Source: Streptomyces griseoruber (GTDB lineage Bacteria > Actinomycetota > Actinomycetes > Streptomycetales > Streptomycetaceae). Taken from it: DNA of 64,000 nt. The DNA lies in NCBI RefSeq assembly GCF_001514205.1, contig NZ_KQ948765.1, forward strand, positions 311,862-375,861, in the 5' to 3' direction. Positions 24,221-32,652 of this stretch are shown here, piece after piece; the first letter of the stretch is position 1, and each line of letters starts with the position of its first letter. Below the pieces are notes generated by a model, which saw nothing but the letters and a program-made list of their open reading frames with translations, did not search any database and was not told the DNA's origin. Both the position numbers and the translations under genes were made by a program.

Positions 24221-25231
24221 ATGCAGACCCTTTTTCGACGACTGCTCCGGCTGATGCCCCATGTGGGTGTTCAGGTGACCGATCTCGGCCCGGGGGCGGC
24301 GGTGGTGTCCCGGCGGGGCGGACCCTACGAGGTGACCGACGTGGACGCGGGCACGAAGGTCCTCTCCCGGCGCGGCGGCCCGTACCGGGTGACCGGTGTC
24401 GACAAGGACACCTGGGTCCTGCGGCGCACCCGCGGCGGCGCGCGGACGGCGGTCGCCGAGCAGGGGGTCGTACCGCTCGGCGACACCGGGGCCGTGCTCC
24501 TGATAGAGGACCCGGAGCACCAGGACGAGCGCAGGATCCAGCTTTCCGCTGCCGAATACCTGTGCGTCCAGCATGTGACCGCCATGCTCGAGCTGTACGG
24601 CGTGAACTGCGTCTTCGACGTCGGCGCCAACACCGGCCAGTACGCCAAGCGGCTGCGCAAGGCCGGGTACACCGGCCGGATCGTGTCCTTCGAACCGACC
24701 TCGGAGACGTTCGCCCGGCTGGCGAAGGCCGCCGAGAACGACCCCGACTGGCAGGTCCACCAGTGCGGACTGGGCCGCGAGGAGACGACCGCGGAGATCC
24801 ACAAGAGCTGGCTGACCATGAACTCCCTGCTGCCGCCCAGCGACTACGGCAAGGGCCGCTACAGCCGGTTCAAGAAGTCCGACACCGAGGAGATCCGCAT
24901 CCGCCGGCTCGACGAGGTGATGGACGAGGCGCTGGCGGGTCTCGCCGACCCCGTCCCGTACCTGAAGATGGACACCCAGGGCTACGACCTGGAGGTGTTC
25001 GCCGGGGCCGGCAAGCGCGTCGCGGACTTCGTGGGCATGCAGTCCGAGGTCGCCTGCCTGCGGCTGTACGAGGGCAGCCCCACGATGAGCGAGGCCGTCG
25101 CCGCGTACGAGGCGGAGGGCTTCGGCATCACCGGCATGTACCCGGTGACCCGCGAGGCGACCACCGGCCGCGTGATCGAGTTCGACTGCGTGATGATGCG
25201 CGCGACGTCGGCCCCCGAGGGGGCCGCCTAG
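24221..25231 (+). CDS. FkbM family methyltransferase with N-terminal repeat
   Basis: A 336-residue protein. Residues about 115-320 are an FkbM-type SAM methyltransferase: VFDVGANTGQYAKRLRKAGY (SAM loop) and VPYLKMDTQGYDLEVFAGA. FkbM-type enzymes O-methylate polyketides or sugars. The first 70 residues contain a near-perfect 19-residue tandem repeat (30-48 and 49-67; SRRGGPYxVTxVDxxTxVL), not part of the catalytic fold. Start is ATG 24221 directly after GGAGG. The last 104 bases overlap the TerC remnant on the other strand. Confidence 0.82.
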   Translation: MQTLFRRLLRLMPHVGVQVTDLGPGAAVVSRRGGPYEVTDVDAGTKVLSRRGGPYRVTGVDKDTWVLRRTRGGARTAVAEQGVVPLGDTGAVLLIEDPEHQDERRIQLSAAEYLCVQHVTAMLELYGVNCVFDVGANTGQYAKRLRKAGYTGRIVSFEPTSETFARLAKAAENDPDWQVHQCGLGREETTAEIHKSWLTMNSLLPPSDYGKGRYSRFKKSDTEEIRIRRLDEVMDEALAGLADPVPYLKMDTQGYDLEVFAGAGKRVADFVGMQSEVACLRLYEGSPTMSEAVAAYEAEGFGITGMYPVTREATTGRVIEFDCVMMRATSAPEGAA

Positions 25232-25793
25232 GCCGTGGCCGGCGGGTGCGGCTGCACGGCGGAGGAGGGTGTCGACGCGATGCGGTCCCCTCCCGCGCGA
25301 ACGCAGCCGCGCACGGGGAGTCGGCAACCGACCACACCGCCGCGGCCGCCCGCAGGCTGCTGATCGTCGTGATCGTGAGGACGAGCACGATGAAGCCGAG
25401 GGAGAACGGGATGCCGATCTCGGGGACGTGCACCCCGGACTCGCGCAGTGCGTGCAGCACCAGCGCCGTCAGCACGCCCACCATGAGCACCCGCTGCTGG
25501 TACTGCGAGGGCACCGCGAACTTCCCCATGATCAGGACGAAGACGAAGAGGTTGTCGACGCTCAGCGACTTCTCCGTGATGTACCCGGCGAAGAACTGGC
25601 CGGTAGGCCCGCCCCCGCCGAACAGGAACAGCCCGAGACCGAACAGACAGGCCAGGACGACCCAGACGATCGTCCAGGTCCCGGCCTCCTTCACCGAGAC
25701 GTCATGGGGCGTGCGTCCGACGAGGAAGTCCACGCCGACCAGGGCGCAGAGGGCCGCGAGGGTCAGCAGCCAGACGGCGAGAGAGACGTTCAC
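25128..25793 (-). pseudogene. internally deleted TerC family membrane protein
   Basis: The first 100 residues are an excellent TerC/Alx N terminus: two helices, then GQFFAGYITEKSLSVDNLFVFVLIM and SQYQQRVLMVGVL. The sequence then jumps, near residue 110, directly to the normal C-terminal end of TerC (LVLHALRESGVHVPEI, SLGFIVLVLTITTISSL). The roughly 190 residues of central helices that family members have are missing, with the frame kept. After the last helix a Pro/Arg/Ser-rich reading of FkbM antisense sequence follows until a stop. It is most likely a broken metal-ion transporter gene; a residual function cannot be excluded. Confidence 0.6.
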
Positions 25794-25973
25794 GGTGGTA
25801 CTCCTGGTGCCTGTGGGGTCCCGACATCGTTGTCTCCCTCAGGGCGCCGGGGCCGTGGAGTGTGTCACCCGCCGGATGGCGGGGAGGTTCCGCCGGACGG
25901 CGGTGCTCCTGACGGCGGCGGACGGCTGAATCATGTCCCCATGAGCCGCCGCGTTCTCTTGTGAGGAGAAGCC

Positions 25974-26948
25974 ATGACATCCGTTCCGCCGCCGTTCGAC
26001 CCCGAGCTCGCCGCCGCGCTGGAGCTGATCAAGGAGGTGATCCAGCCCGGGATGGCCCCCGAGGACATCGAGACCGTCCGTCAGGGGCCGGGCATCGCGC
26101 TGCTCGCCGACCTGGACCTGACCGCGGGCGGGGCCTTCGAGGTCGAGGACCGGTCCGTGCCGGGACCCGAGGGCGCCCCCGAGATCTCGCTGCTGATCTG
26201 CCGCCCGACCGCTCCGGCCCCCGACCGGCCGCGGCCGGTCGTCTATCACGTGCACGGCGGCGGCATGGTCATCGGCAACAACCGGGTCGGCGTCGACGTG
26301 GCCCTGGACTGGGCGCGGGAACTGGACCTGGTCGTGGTGTCCGTGGAGTACCGGCTGGCGCCGGAGCACCCGCACCCGGCGCCCGTCGAGGACGTGTACG
26401 CCGGCCTGCTGTGGACGGCGGAGCACGCCAAGGAGCTGGGCGGGGACCCGGAGCGGATCGTGATCGCCGGCACCAGCGCGGGCGGCGGGCTCAGCGCGGC
26501 GCTCGCCCTGCTGCTGCGCGACCGGGGCGGCCCGCGGCCGATCGGCCAGCTGCTGTTGTGCCCGATGCTGGACGACCGCAACGACACGGTCTCCTCCCAC
26601 CAGATGGCGGGCCTCGGCGTGTGGGACCGCACGGCCAACGAGACCGGCTGGGGCGCCCTGCTCGGCGAGCAGCGCGGCGGCCCGGACGTCTCCCCGTACG
26701 CCGCGCCGGCCCGCGCCGAGGACCTGTCCGGGCTGCCCCCGGCCTTCCTCGACGTCGGCTCCGCGGAGACCTTCCGGGACGAGGTCGTCGCCTACGCCTC
26801 GCGGATCTGGCAGGCGGGCGGAGTGGCCGAGCTGCATGTGTGGCCGGGCGGCTTCCACGGCTTCGACGGCTTCGCCCCCCAGGCGACGCTGTCCAGGTCG
26901 GCCCGGGCGGCCCACCTGGACTGGCTGCGACGGCTCCTCGCCGAGTAG
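25974..26948 (+). CDS. alpha/beta hydrolase, HSL/esterase family
   Basis: A 324-residue hydrolase of the hormone-sensitive-lipase group. The oxyanion hole is HGGG (94-97), the nucleophile elbow is GTSAGG with Ser168, the acid is in LDVGSAE, and the His is in GGFHGF near 293. Enzymes of this group cleave short acyl esters in the cytoplasm. ATG 25974 is preceded by GAGGAG. It is monocistronic: a TerC remnant is divergent upstream and a LuxR remnant follows. Confidence 0.88.
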   Translation: MTSVPPPFDPELAAALELIKEVIQPGMAPEDIETVRQGPGIALLADLDLTAGGAFEVEDRSVPGPEGAPEISLLICRPTAPAPDRPRPVVYHVHGGGMVIGNNRVGVDVALDWARELDLVVVSVEYRLAPEHPHPAPVEDVYAGLLWTAEHAKELGGDPERIVIAGTSAGGGLSAALALLLRDRGGPRPIGQLLLCPMLDDRNDTVSSHQMAGLGVWDRTANETGWGALLGEQRGGPDVSPYAAPARAEDLSGLPPAFLDVGSAETFRDEVVAYASRIWQAGGVAELHVWPGGFHGFDGFAPQATLSRSARAAHLDWLRRLLAE

Positions 26949-27031
26949 ACCTGCTCCGGGCCGAGGGGGCGGGCGCCAAGGCCGAACGGACCCGCTCCAG
27001 CACCGAATGAGCCGACGCCGGAGCCGAGCGA

Positions 27032-27697
27032 GTGGAGGGGGGCTGGCACGACGCGCAGCAAGCCCGAAAGAACGGCCAGCTCGCCGGTACCGAACGGCTG
27101 CTGCTGCGCATCCTGTCGCTCGCCGCCCTGCACGACCGGCCGCAGACGGTCCAGCAGACCCTGGAGGAACTGGAAACCCTGCACGAGGAGGCAGCCACAC
27201 CCATGACCCACGAAGCCCTCCTCCTCGCACGCGGCATCGCACATCACGACGCGGACAGCGCGCTGACCGCCCACCGCTCGATCCAGCACCGGGGCGACGT
27301 CCACCTGAGCGTCATCTCCGGCCTGTGCCTGACGCACCTCGCCGACGACCCCCGGCGCTGGCTGACCGAAGCCATACGCAACGCCCACACCCTCGGCCTG
27401 GGGCGCCCCTTCCGCACCGCCGTCACCCGTGCCGCACAGCACCGCGACATCCCCGTACCGAGACTCCGCCAAGCCCGCAGGGAGCTGACCGAACTCGACA
27501 TCAGACTCGTGCGCAGGGTCAGTGACGGCGCGAGCAACCGGCAGATCGCCGCAGAACTCGCCTGCAGCCCCAAAACCGTGGAACAGCGCCTGACACGACT
27601 GTTCCAGCGCACCGGTTCCCGCTCCCGCAGGGAACTCGCCGCCGCCTGGCTCAACGGAAGCCTCACCCGGAACGCCTCCGGCCCGGACGACCACTGA
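27032..27697 (+). CDS. LuxR-type HTH protein, C-terminal remnant of a LAL regulator
   Basis: A 221-residue protein matching only the C terminus of the large ATP-binding LuxR (LAL) regulators, which are normally about 900 residues. It has a helical repeat part (residues 1-150, with the family motif DDPRRWLTEAIRNAHTLGLGRPF). A LuxR helix-turn-helix follows (VSDGASNRQIAAELACSPKTVEQRL). The AAA ATPase part is missing and an in-frame stop lies eight codons before the GTG start. It could still bind DNA without ATP control, but a decayed gene is more likely. Confidence 0.55.
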   Translation: MEGGWHDAQQARKNGQLAGTERLLLRILSLAALHDRPQTVQQTLEELETLHEEAATPMTHEALLLARGIAHHDADSALTAHRSIQHRGDVHLSVISGLCLTHLADDPRRWLTEAIRNAHTLGLGRPFRTAVTRAAQHRDIPVPRLRQARRELTELDIRLVRRVSDGASNRQIAAELACSPKTVEQRLTRLFQRTGSRSRRELAAAWLNGSLTRNASGPDDH

Positions 27698-28295
27698 CCC
27701 CGCGGACACCAACCCGTGCTCCCGAGCCGACCCACACTGCCCTGTTCGGGCGCACAGCGGCCCGCGCGGGTGGCGTCGGGGCCGCAGCTCTCCTGACCGG
27801 TCATAGCCCGCACCTCGATCAGCCAGGTCACACCCCGACAGTGTCTCCTCCGGCGGGGCGCCGCGTCATCGGCGGATCGGCGGCCGTCTACGGGAGCGCA
27901 CCCTTCTCCAGCATGCTCGCGCGGACCGTGAGCGAGGCCGTATTCATGTGCGTCCGGTGTGCGACCTCGACGGGACCCGCGCGGCGCCCGACCTCGACAG
28001 GACCGGCGCGTGGACCGACCTCGACGGGACCGGCGCGTGGATCGATGCCGCCGGTCCCGTCCCGGGCGCCGTGCTCCTCGACGTGCCGGATCGCCTTCGC
28101 CGCCCGGTCGGCGGAGCCGAGGCCGACGACGCGCCGGCGATGGATGACGCCGGCCACATGCGTCGGGGCCGTGGCCTTCTCGCCCCTCTCCCCGCGCGAA
28201 CGGATCCGACCGGCCATGCGCGATCTTGATCACGAGCGGCGGTCCCGCGCTCCTCGGCTCTCCTCACCGGCGTGCGCGTGGCGCATGATGGCCGT
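27698..28295. other. gene-poor 600-bp stretch
   Basis: No gene with convincing codon bias and a ribosome site is found between the LuxR remnant and the PucR-like gene. A minus-strand frame of 109 codons (27888-28217) has a plausible start and no recognisable family; its middle is built from the 27-bp repeat below. I treat it as probably non-coding or decayed sequence. There is no hairpin or tRNA. Confidence 0.4.
27963..28043. repeat. 27-bp tandem repeat, three copies
   Basis: Three abutting copies of a 27-bp unit beginning GACCTCGACGGGACC fill 27963-28043, with a few substitutions each. Because 27 is a multiple of three, any reading frame through them repeats every nine residues: DLDGTGAWI-like on the plus strand and RAGPVEVG-like on the minus strand. 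This is a minisatellite-type repeat of unknown role. Confidence 0.8.
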
Positions 28296-29288
28296 ATGAA
28301 AGAGCTGGCCGGGCGCCTGACCGCGCTGGACCCGGACGCGGGTGCCGCCGTGCGGGTGATCGCCTACTTCGACCGGCTGGCCGAGGCCCGGGCCGGGGTG
28401 GAGGCGCTGGTGCGCGGGGCCGCCGTACTCGCCGGGGTGCCCGCGCGGCTGGTCGACGCCGAGCGGCGGGTACGGGTACGGGTCGAGGCGGACGGCACCC
28501 GACGGGACTCGGACCTGCCGCCGGACCCGGAGTGGCCGTCCGCGGCGCTGACGGCCGAGGGCGCGCCCGCGCTGTGGCTGGAACGCGCGGGGGCGGCGCC
28601 CAGCGTGGTCGACGCGGTGATCCTGGAGCGGGCCGCCGGAGCGGCGCGGCTGGTCCTCGACCGCACCCGGGGGCGGGCCCCGCTCGACGATCCCGCCCTG
28701 GTCGAGACGCTGCTGGACGCCACGGCCGGCGAACCGGCCCGGCTGCACGCGGCCCGGCGGCTCGGCCTCGACCCGCTGGCCGCCGCCCGCGCCCTCGCCA
28801 CACCGTCCGGACGGCCCCGGGTGATCGCCGCCGAGGGCCCGGTCACGGAGGCCGCGGGCCTGCGGACCGGCGTCGGCTCCGCCGTCCCCGTCCTGGACCT
28901 CCCCCGCTCCTGGGCCGCCGCCCGCACCGCACTGAGGTTCACCGCCGAGGGAACGGCGCAGGATCCCGGGCCCCGGGTGGTGTACGCCGACGAACTGGGC
29001 GGGATCGCCCTGCTCGCCGATGTCGTCCTGCCGGGGGCCGAACCGCCACCGGACGTCCAGACGCTGGAGGCGGCCGCCGCGGACGCGCCCTGGCTGCTCA
29101 CCACGCTGTACGCCGTCGTCGCGACGGCGAGTCTGCGGGCGGCCGCCGCCGAGGCGAACGTGCACCACTCCACGCTCCAGGACCGGCTGACCCACGCCGA
29201 GCATCTGCTGGGCTGGCCGGTGCGCACCCCACAGGGCCGGCTCCGGCTGCACCTCGCGCTGACGACACGGCGCCTGACACGGTCGTAG
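28296..29288 (+). CDS. PucR/CdaR-like helix-turn-helix regulator
   Basis: A 330-residue protein with a C-terminal PucR-type helix-turn-helix (LRAAAAEANVHHSTLQDRLTHAEHLLGW, about residues 280-307) and a central GGDEF-like degenerate region. The N-terminal 150 residues match no family I know. Start is ATG 28296; a GTG at 28272 is in frame. It precedes the solute-binding protein gene by 183 bp, with a palindrome between, so it may control it. Confidence 0.78.
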   Translation: MKELAGRLTALDPDAGAAVRVIAYFDRLAEARAGVEALVRGAAVLAGVPARLVDAERRVRVRVEADGTRRDSDLPPDPEWPSAALTAEGAPALWLERAGAAPSVVDAVILERAAGAARLVLDRTRGRAPLDDPALVETLLDATAGEPARLHAARRLGLDPLAAARALATPSGRPRVIAAEGPVTEAAGLRTGVGSAVPVLDLPRSWAAARTALRFTAEGTAQDPGPRVVYADELGGIALLADVVLPGAEPPPDVQTLEAAAADAPWLLTTLYAVVATASLRAAAAEANVHHSTLQDRLTHAEHLLGWPVRTPQGRLRLHLALTTRRLTRS

Positions 29289-29317
29289 AGCCACTCCTGT
29301 CCCCACTCCTCTCCGAG

Positions 29318-29343
29318 CGCGTTCAACCGATCGGTTGAACGCG
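29318..29343. promoter_or_regulatory. perfect 26-bp palindrome
   Basis: A perfect 26-bp palindrome with half site CGCGTTCAACCGA sits 30 bp after the PucR-like gene and about 130 bp before the solute-binding protein gene. It could be a terminator for the first, but with no loop it looks more like a repressor operator (AACCGATCGGTT core) for the second. Confidence 0.6.
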
Positions 29344-29471
29344 GGTTCCATCGGACGCCCGGCATCGGGGCCGTCCGGACGACGCGCCGCGCTGCCGGTG
29401 CGGCGCAGAATCGGGATCGACCGCGGCGCCCGGTCCCCACCCCCCTCAGAGATCAGAGAGGTCTGAGCATC

Positions 29472-30617
29472 ATGCCCAGCTCCCCCAGCAGAAGGCGTCT
29501 CCTCACGACCGGCGCGGGTGCCGCCCTCGGCCTCGGCGCCCTCGGCGCCTCCCCCGCCTCCGCCACCCCCGCCGCCGCCCCCACCGCCACGCGGACCGGC
29601 TCCGGGGCCGAGGAGACGCGGTCGCTCGACGAGCTGTACCGGGACGCCCTCGCGGAGGGCGGCAGACTCGTCGTGTACGCGGGCGGGGACACCCCGACCC
29701 AGCAGGACGGCACCAAGGCCGCCTTCCTCAAGCGCTTCCCGGACATCGACCTGAAGCTGATCGTGGACTACAGCAAGTACCACGACGTCCGGATCGACAA
29801 CCAGTTCGCCACCGGCACCCTCGTCCCCGACGTCGTCCAGTTGCAGACGCTCCAGGACTTCGTCCGCTGGAAGTCGCAGGGCCGGCTGCTGCACTACCGG
29901 CCCGCCGGATTCGCGAAGGTCCACGAGAAGTTCAAGGACCCGCAGGGCGCCTGGGTCGCGATCGCCGCGATCGGATTCAGCTTCATGTACGGCCCCAACG
30001 CGGTCGGCGCCGACGCGCCGCGCACCCCGCTGGACCTGCTCGACGCCCGCTGGAAGGGGCGGATCGCGTCCTCCTTCCCGCACGACGACGACGCGGTCCT
30101 CTACCTCTACTCGCTGTACGTCAAGCACTACGGCTGGGACTTCGTGGCCCGGCTGGCCGCGCAGGACGTCCGGTTCGCGCGCGGCAGCAACTCCCCCGGT
30201 GACGCGGTGCGCGCCGGACAGTACGCGATCGGCGTCGGCGGCTCGGGCGCGCACCTGGCCACCGGCCCGGTGAAGTGGGTGCTGCCGGAGAGCGCCCCGT
30301 TCATGGCCTGGGGCCAGCGGGCGGCGATCCTCAAGGCGGCCGCGAACACCACGGCGGCGAAGCTGTACCTCAACTGGCAGCTGTCGACGGCCACGCAGCA
30401 GAACGCGTTCAACGGCTGGTCGGTGCGCACCGACATCACTCCCCCGGCCGGGCTGAAGCCGGTCTGGGAGTACCGCAACGCCCACATCGACGGCTTCCCC
30501 CGCTTCATGTCCGACCGCGCCGAGGTGGAGCGGCTGAAGCAGACCTTCGCCCTGTACTTCGGCGAGGTGAAGGGCGATCCGACGCCGGGCTCCCTCGGGC
30601 TGCGCCCGGGCGCCTGA
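29472..30617 (+). CDS. Tat-exported extracellular solute-binding protein
   Basis: A 381-residue ABC-type solute-binding protein. The signal is a twin-arginine signal (RRRLLTTGAGAALGLGALGAS, residues 7-27, trimmed) ending in a SPASA cleavage site near 32, with no lipobox Cys. The mature part resembles binding proteins for iron(III), thiamine or 2-aminoethylphosphonate (LVVYAGGDTPTQQDGTKAAF). No permease or ATPase is nearby, so it is an orphan that might use a distant transporter. Start is ATG 29472. Confidence 0.82.
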   Translation: MPSSPSRRRLLTTGAGAALGLGALGASPASATPAAAPTATRTGSGAEETRSLDELYRDALAEGGRLVVYAGGDTPTQQDGTKAAFLKRFPDIDLKLIVDYSKYHDVRIDNQFATGTLVPDVVQLQTLQDFVRWKSQGRLLHYRPAGFAKVHEKFKDPQGAWVAIAAIGFSFMYGPNAVGADAPRTPLDLLDARWKGRIASSFPHDDDAVLYLYSLYVKHYGWDFVARLAAQDVRFARGSNSPGDAVRAGQYAIGVGGSGAHLATGPVKWVLPESAPFMAWGQRAAILKAAANTTAAKLYLNWQLSTATQQNAFNGWSVRTDITPPAGLKPVWEYRNAHIDGFPRFMSDRAEVERLKQTFALYFGEVKGDPTPGSLGLRPGA

Positions 30618-30708
30618 CAGCGCTCGCCGAGCATCCTCACCTCGCCCCTACAGCCGCCGGATAGACTCGGCTCCCCTGTTCGAACGGATCATCGTCCAAG
30701 GGGATTTC

Positions 30709-31971
30709 GTGTCCGACCGCGCTCCCGTCCGTACCGCTGTGAGAGCCGTCCTCGGGAGCCGGCCCGGTCTGGGCCACCTCACCCATCTGACGTTCTTCCT
30801 GGTCGTCGGGGCGGGTCTGGTGAGATTCGCGCGGCTGGGGGTCGGGCCGTGCTGGGACGTGATGACGGTCAGCACCCTGCTGGCCGTCGGCTATGCGGGC
30901 GGGCTCGCCGCCGGGGACCGGCTCGGGCGCTCCGGGCACTGGGGCCGGTACGGCCGGCATGTGTGGGTCGCGGCGCTGCTCGGGCTGTGGGCCCTGCTGA
31001 TGCATCTCGCCCCCGCGCTCGTCTCCACCTACACCTGGTGTGCCGTCCCGCTGGCCTGCGCGGCGCTGCGGGTGCTCGGCCGACGGGCGGCCGGGGTGGC
31101 GGTGGGCGCGCTGACCCTCGTACTCGTCGCCCAACTCGCCTACGGCACCGGGCCGTTCGATCCGGAGGTCGTACTGATCCCGGTGGCGGCCGTGTGGGGC
31201 ACGGTCGCGCTCTACCGCACCCAGCAGCGGGACGCCGCCGAACGGCTGCGGCTGGTGGAGGAGTTGCGGGGCACCCGGGACGTCCTGGCCCGGCAGCAGC
31301 GGCAGGCGGGGGTGCTGGCCGAGCGGGCCAGGATCGCCCGGGATCTGCACGACACACTGGCCCAGGAGCTCTCCGGCGGTGTCCTGCTGCTCCAGGCCGC
31401 CGAGCGGGACTGGGACGCACGCGCGGACGTGGCCCGCACCCGGGTGCGGGCCGTCGCGGACGGGCTGCACACCACGCTCGCCGAGACCCGGCGGATCATC
31501 CGCGATCTGACGCCGTCGGCCGTGGACGAGGCCGGGCTGGAGGGCGCGCTGCGCCTGCTGTGCGCACGGGCCGAGGCGGAGGGCGCGGCGGCACGGGTCC
31601 GGTTCCGCACGGCGGGCGGACGCGGGACGGCCCTCGACGGGCAGGCCGCCGCGACGCTGTTCCGGGTCGCGCAGAGCACGCTGGCCAATGTGCGTGAGCA
31701 CGCGCACGCGGTGAACGTGCAGGTCACCCTGCGGACCGGGGCGGACCGGGTGGAGCTCGAAGTGCGGGACGACGGCGCCGGGTTCGAGCCCGGCCGGGTC
31801 ACCGGCCCCTCCCCGGCGGGCCGGGGGCTGGGGCTGCCGGCCGCCCGCGCCCGGTTGCGGGAGTGCGGCGGCGAGCTCGCCGTCGGCAGCACTCCGGGCC
31901 ACGGCACCTGTGTGCGGGCCACGGTCCCCACGGCCTCCTCGGGCCGCCCGGCGCCGGTGGCCGCGCGATGA
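30709..31971 (+). CDS. sensor histidine kinase, NarL-class (HisKA_3)
   Basis: A 420-residue membrane kinase with about five transmembrane helices (residues 22-165). A HisKA_3 dimerisation domain with phosphoacceptor His214 (ERARIARDLHDTLAQ) and a GHKL ATPase domain ending in GRGLGLPAAR follow. It has no separate sensory domain, so the signal is likely sensed in the membrane. Start is GTG 30709 after AAGGGG. It is translationally coupled (4-nt overlap) to its response regulator. Confidence 0.9.
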   Translation: MSDRAPVRTAVRAVLGSRPGLGHLTHLTFFLVVGAGLVRFARLGVGPCWDVMTVSTLLAVGYAGGLAAGDRLGRSGHWGRYGRHVWVAALLGLWALLMHLAPALVSTYTWCAVPLACAALRVLGRRAAGVAVGALTLVLVAQLAYGTGPFDPEVVLIPVAAVWGTVALYRTQQRDAAERLRLVEELRGTRDVLARQQRQAGVLAERARIARDLHDTLAQELSGGVLLLQAAERDWDARADVARTRVRAVADGLHTTLAETRRIIRDLTPSAVDEAGLEGALRLLCARAEAEGAAARVRFRTAGGRGTALDGQAAATLFRVAQSTLANVREHAHAVNVQVTLRTGADRVELEVRDDGAGFEPGRVTGPSPAGRGLGLPAARARLRECGGELAVGSTPGHGTCVRATVPTASSGRPAPVAAR

Positions 31972-32612
31972 GCGGTGGGCCGTTGCGGGTACTCCTCGCC
32001 GACGACCACGCCGTCGTACGGGCCGGGTTGCGGGCGCTGCTGGAGGGGGAGCCGGACGTCGAGGTGGTGGCGGAGGCGGGCAGCGGGGAGGAGGCCGTGG
32101 GGCTCGCGGCGCGGCTGCGGCCCGATGTGGTGCTGATGGATCTGCGGTTCGGGGGCGGGGGCGGCGTCGACGGGATCGAGGCGGTGCGCCGGCTCGCGGC
32201 CGAGGCGCCCGGGGTGCCGGCGGTGATGCTGACGAGTTACTCGGGCCGGGCGGACGTGGTGCGCGCGCTGGAGGCCGGGGCACGGGGTTACGTGCTGAAG
32301 GCGGGGCCGCCCGAGGAGCTGTTCCGGGCGGTGCGCGGCGCGGCCGCCGGGGCGTTGGGGCTCGCGCCGGAGGTCATGAACGAGCTGGTGGGCCAAGTGG
32401 TGGCGCCCGAGCGGGAGTTGAGCGGTCGGGAGGTGGAGGTGGTGCGGCTGCTGGCCGAAGGGCTGAGCAACCGGGGCATCGCCGAGGCGCTGTTCCTGAG
32501 CGAGGCCACCGTCAAGACGCATCTGGTGCGCCTCTACCGCAAGCTCGGCGCGGACAACCGCGCGGCGGCGGTGTCGGAGGCGGTGCGGCGGGGGGTGCTG
32601 GACCTGGGGTGA
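31968..32612 (+). CDS. NarL/FixJ family response regulator
   Basis: A 214-residue response regulator. The receiver domain has Asp12/Asp13 acid pocket, phosphoacceptor Asp58, Thr89 and Lys111; a LuxR helix-turn-helix (GLSNRGIAEALFLSEATVKTHL) closes it. After Asp58 there is a Gly-rich loop (RFGGGGGVDG), about three residues longer than usual. Start is ATG 31968 inside the kinase stop. It partners the upstream kinase; the regulon is unknown. Confidence 0.9.
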   Translation: MSGGPLRVLLADDHAVVRAGLRALLEGEPDVEVVAEAGSGEEAVGLAARLRPDVVLMDLRFGGGGGVDGIEAVRRLAAEAPGVPAVMLTSYSGRADVVRALEAGARGYVLKAGPPEELFRAVRGAAAGALGLAPEVMNELVGQVVAPERELSGREVEVVRLLAEGLSNRGIAEALFLSEATVKTHLVRLYRKLGADNRAAAVSEAVRRGVLDLG

Positions 32613-32614
32613 CG

Positions 32615-32645
32615 CGAGGGGCGCCCGGTGGAGGGGCGCCCCTCG
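32615..32645. terminator. bidirectional terminator
   Basis: Perfect 12-bp arms, CGAGGGGCGCCC and GGGCGCCCCTCG, enclose a 7-base loop in the 40 bp between the convergent response regulator and MFS genes. Confidence 0.8.
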
Positions 32646-32652
32646 GGGTGGG

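Noticed and set aside
27963..28043. Tandem repeat as a CRISPR array.
   Set aside because: The copies abut with no spacers, so it is a minisatellite.
27888..28217. Minus-strand frame of 109 codons covering the 27-bp repeat.
   Set aside because: No recognisable family, no ribosome site, and the middle is repeat-derived; noted in the gene-poor stretch entry instead of being called a gene.
30637..32283. Minus-strand frame of about 550 codons antisense to the two-component genes.
   Set aside because: Arg/Pro-rich composition with no motif and wrong codon-position bias; the histidine kinase and response regulator on the other strand are certain.
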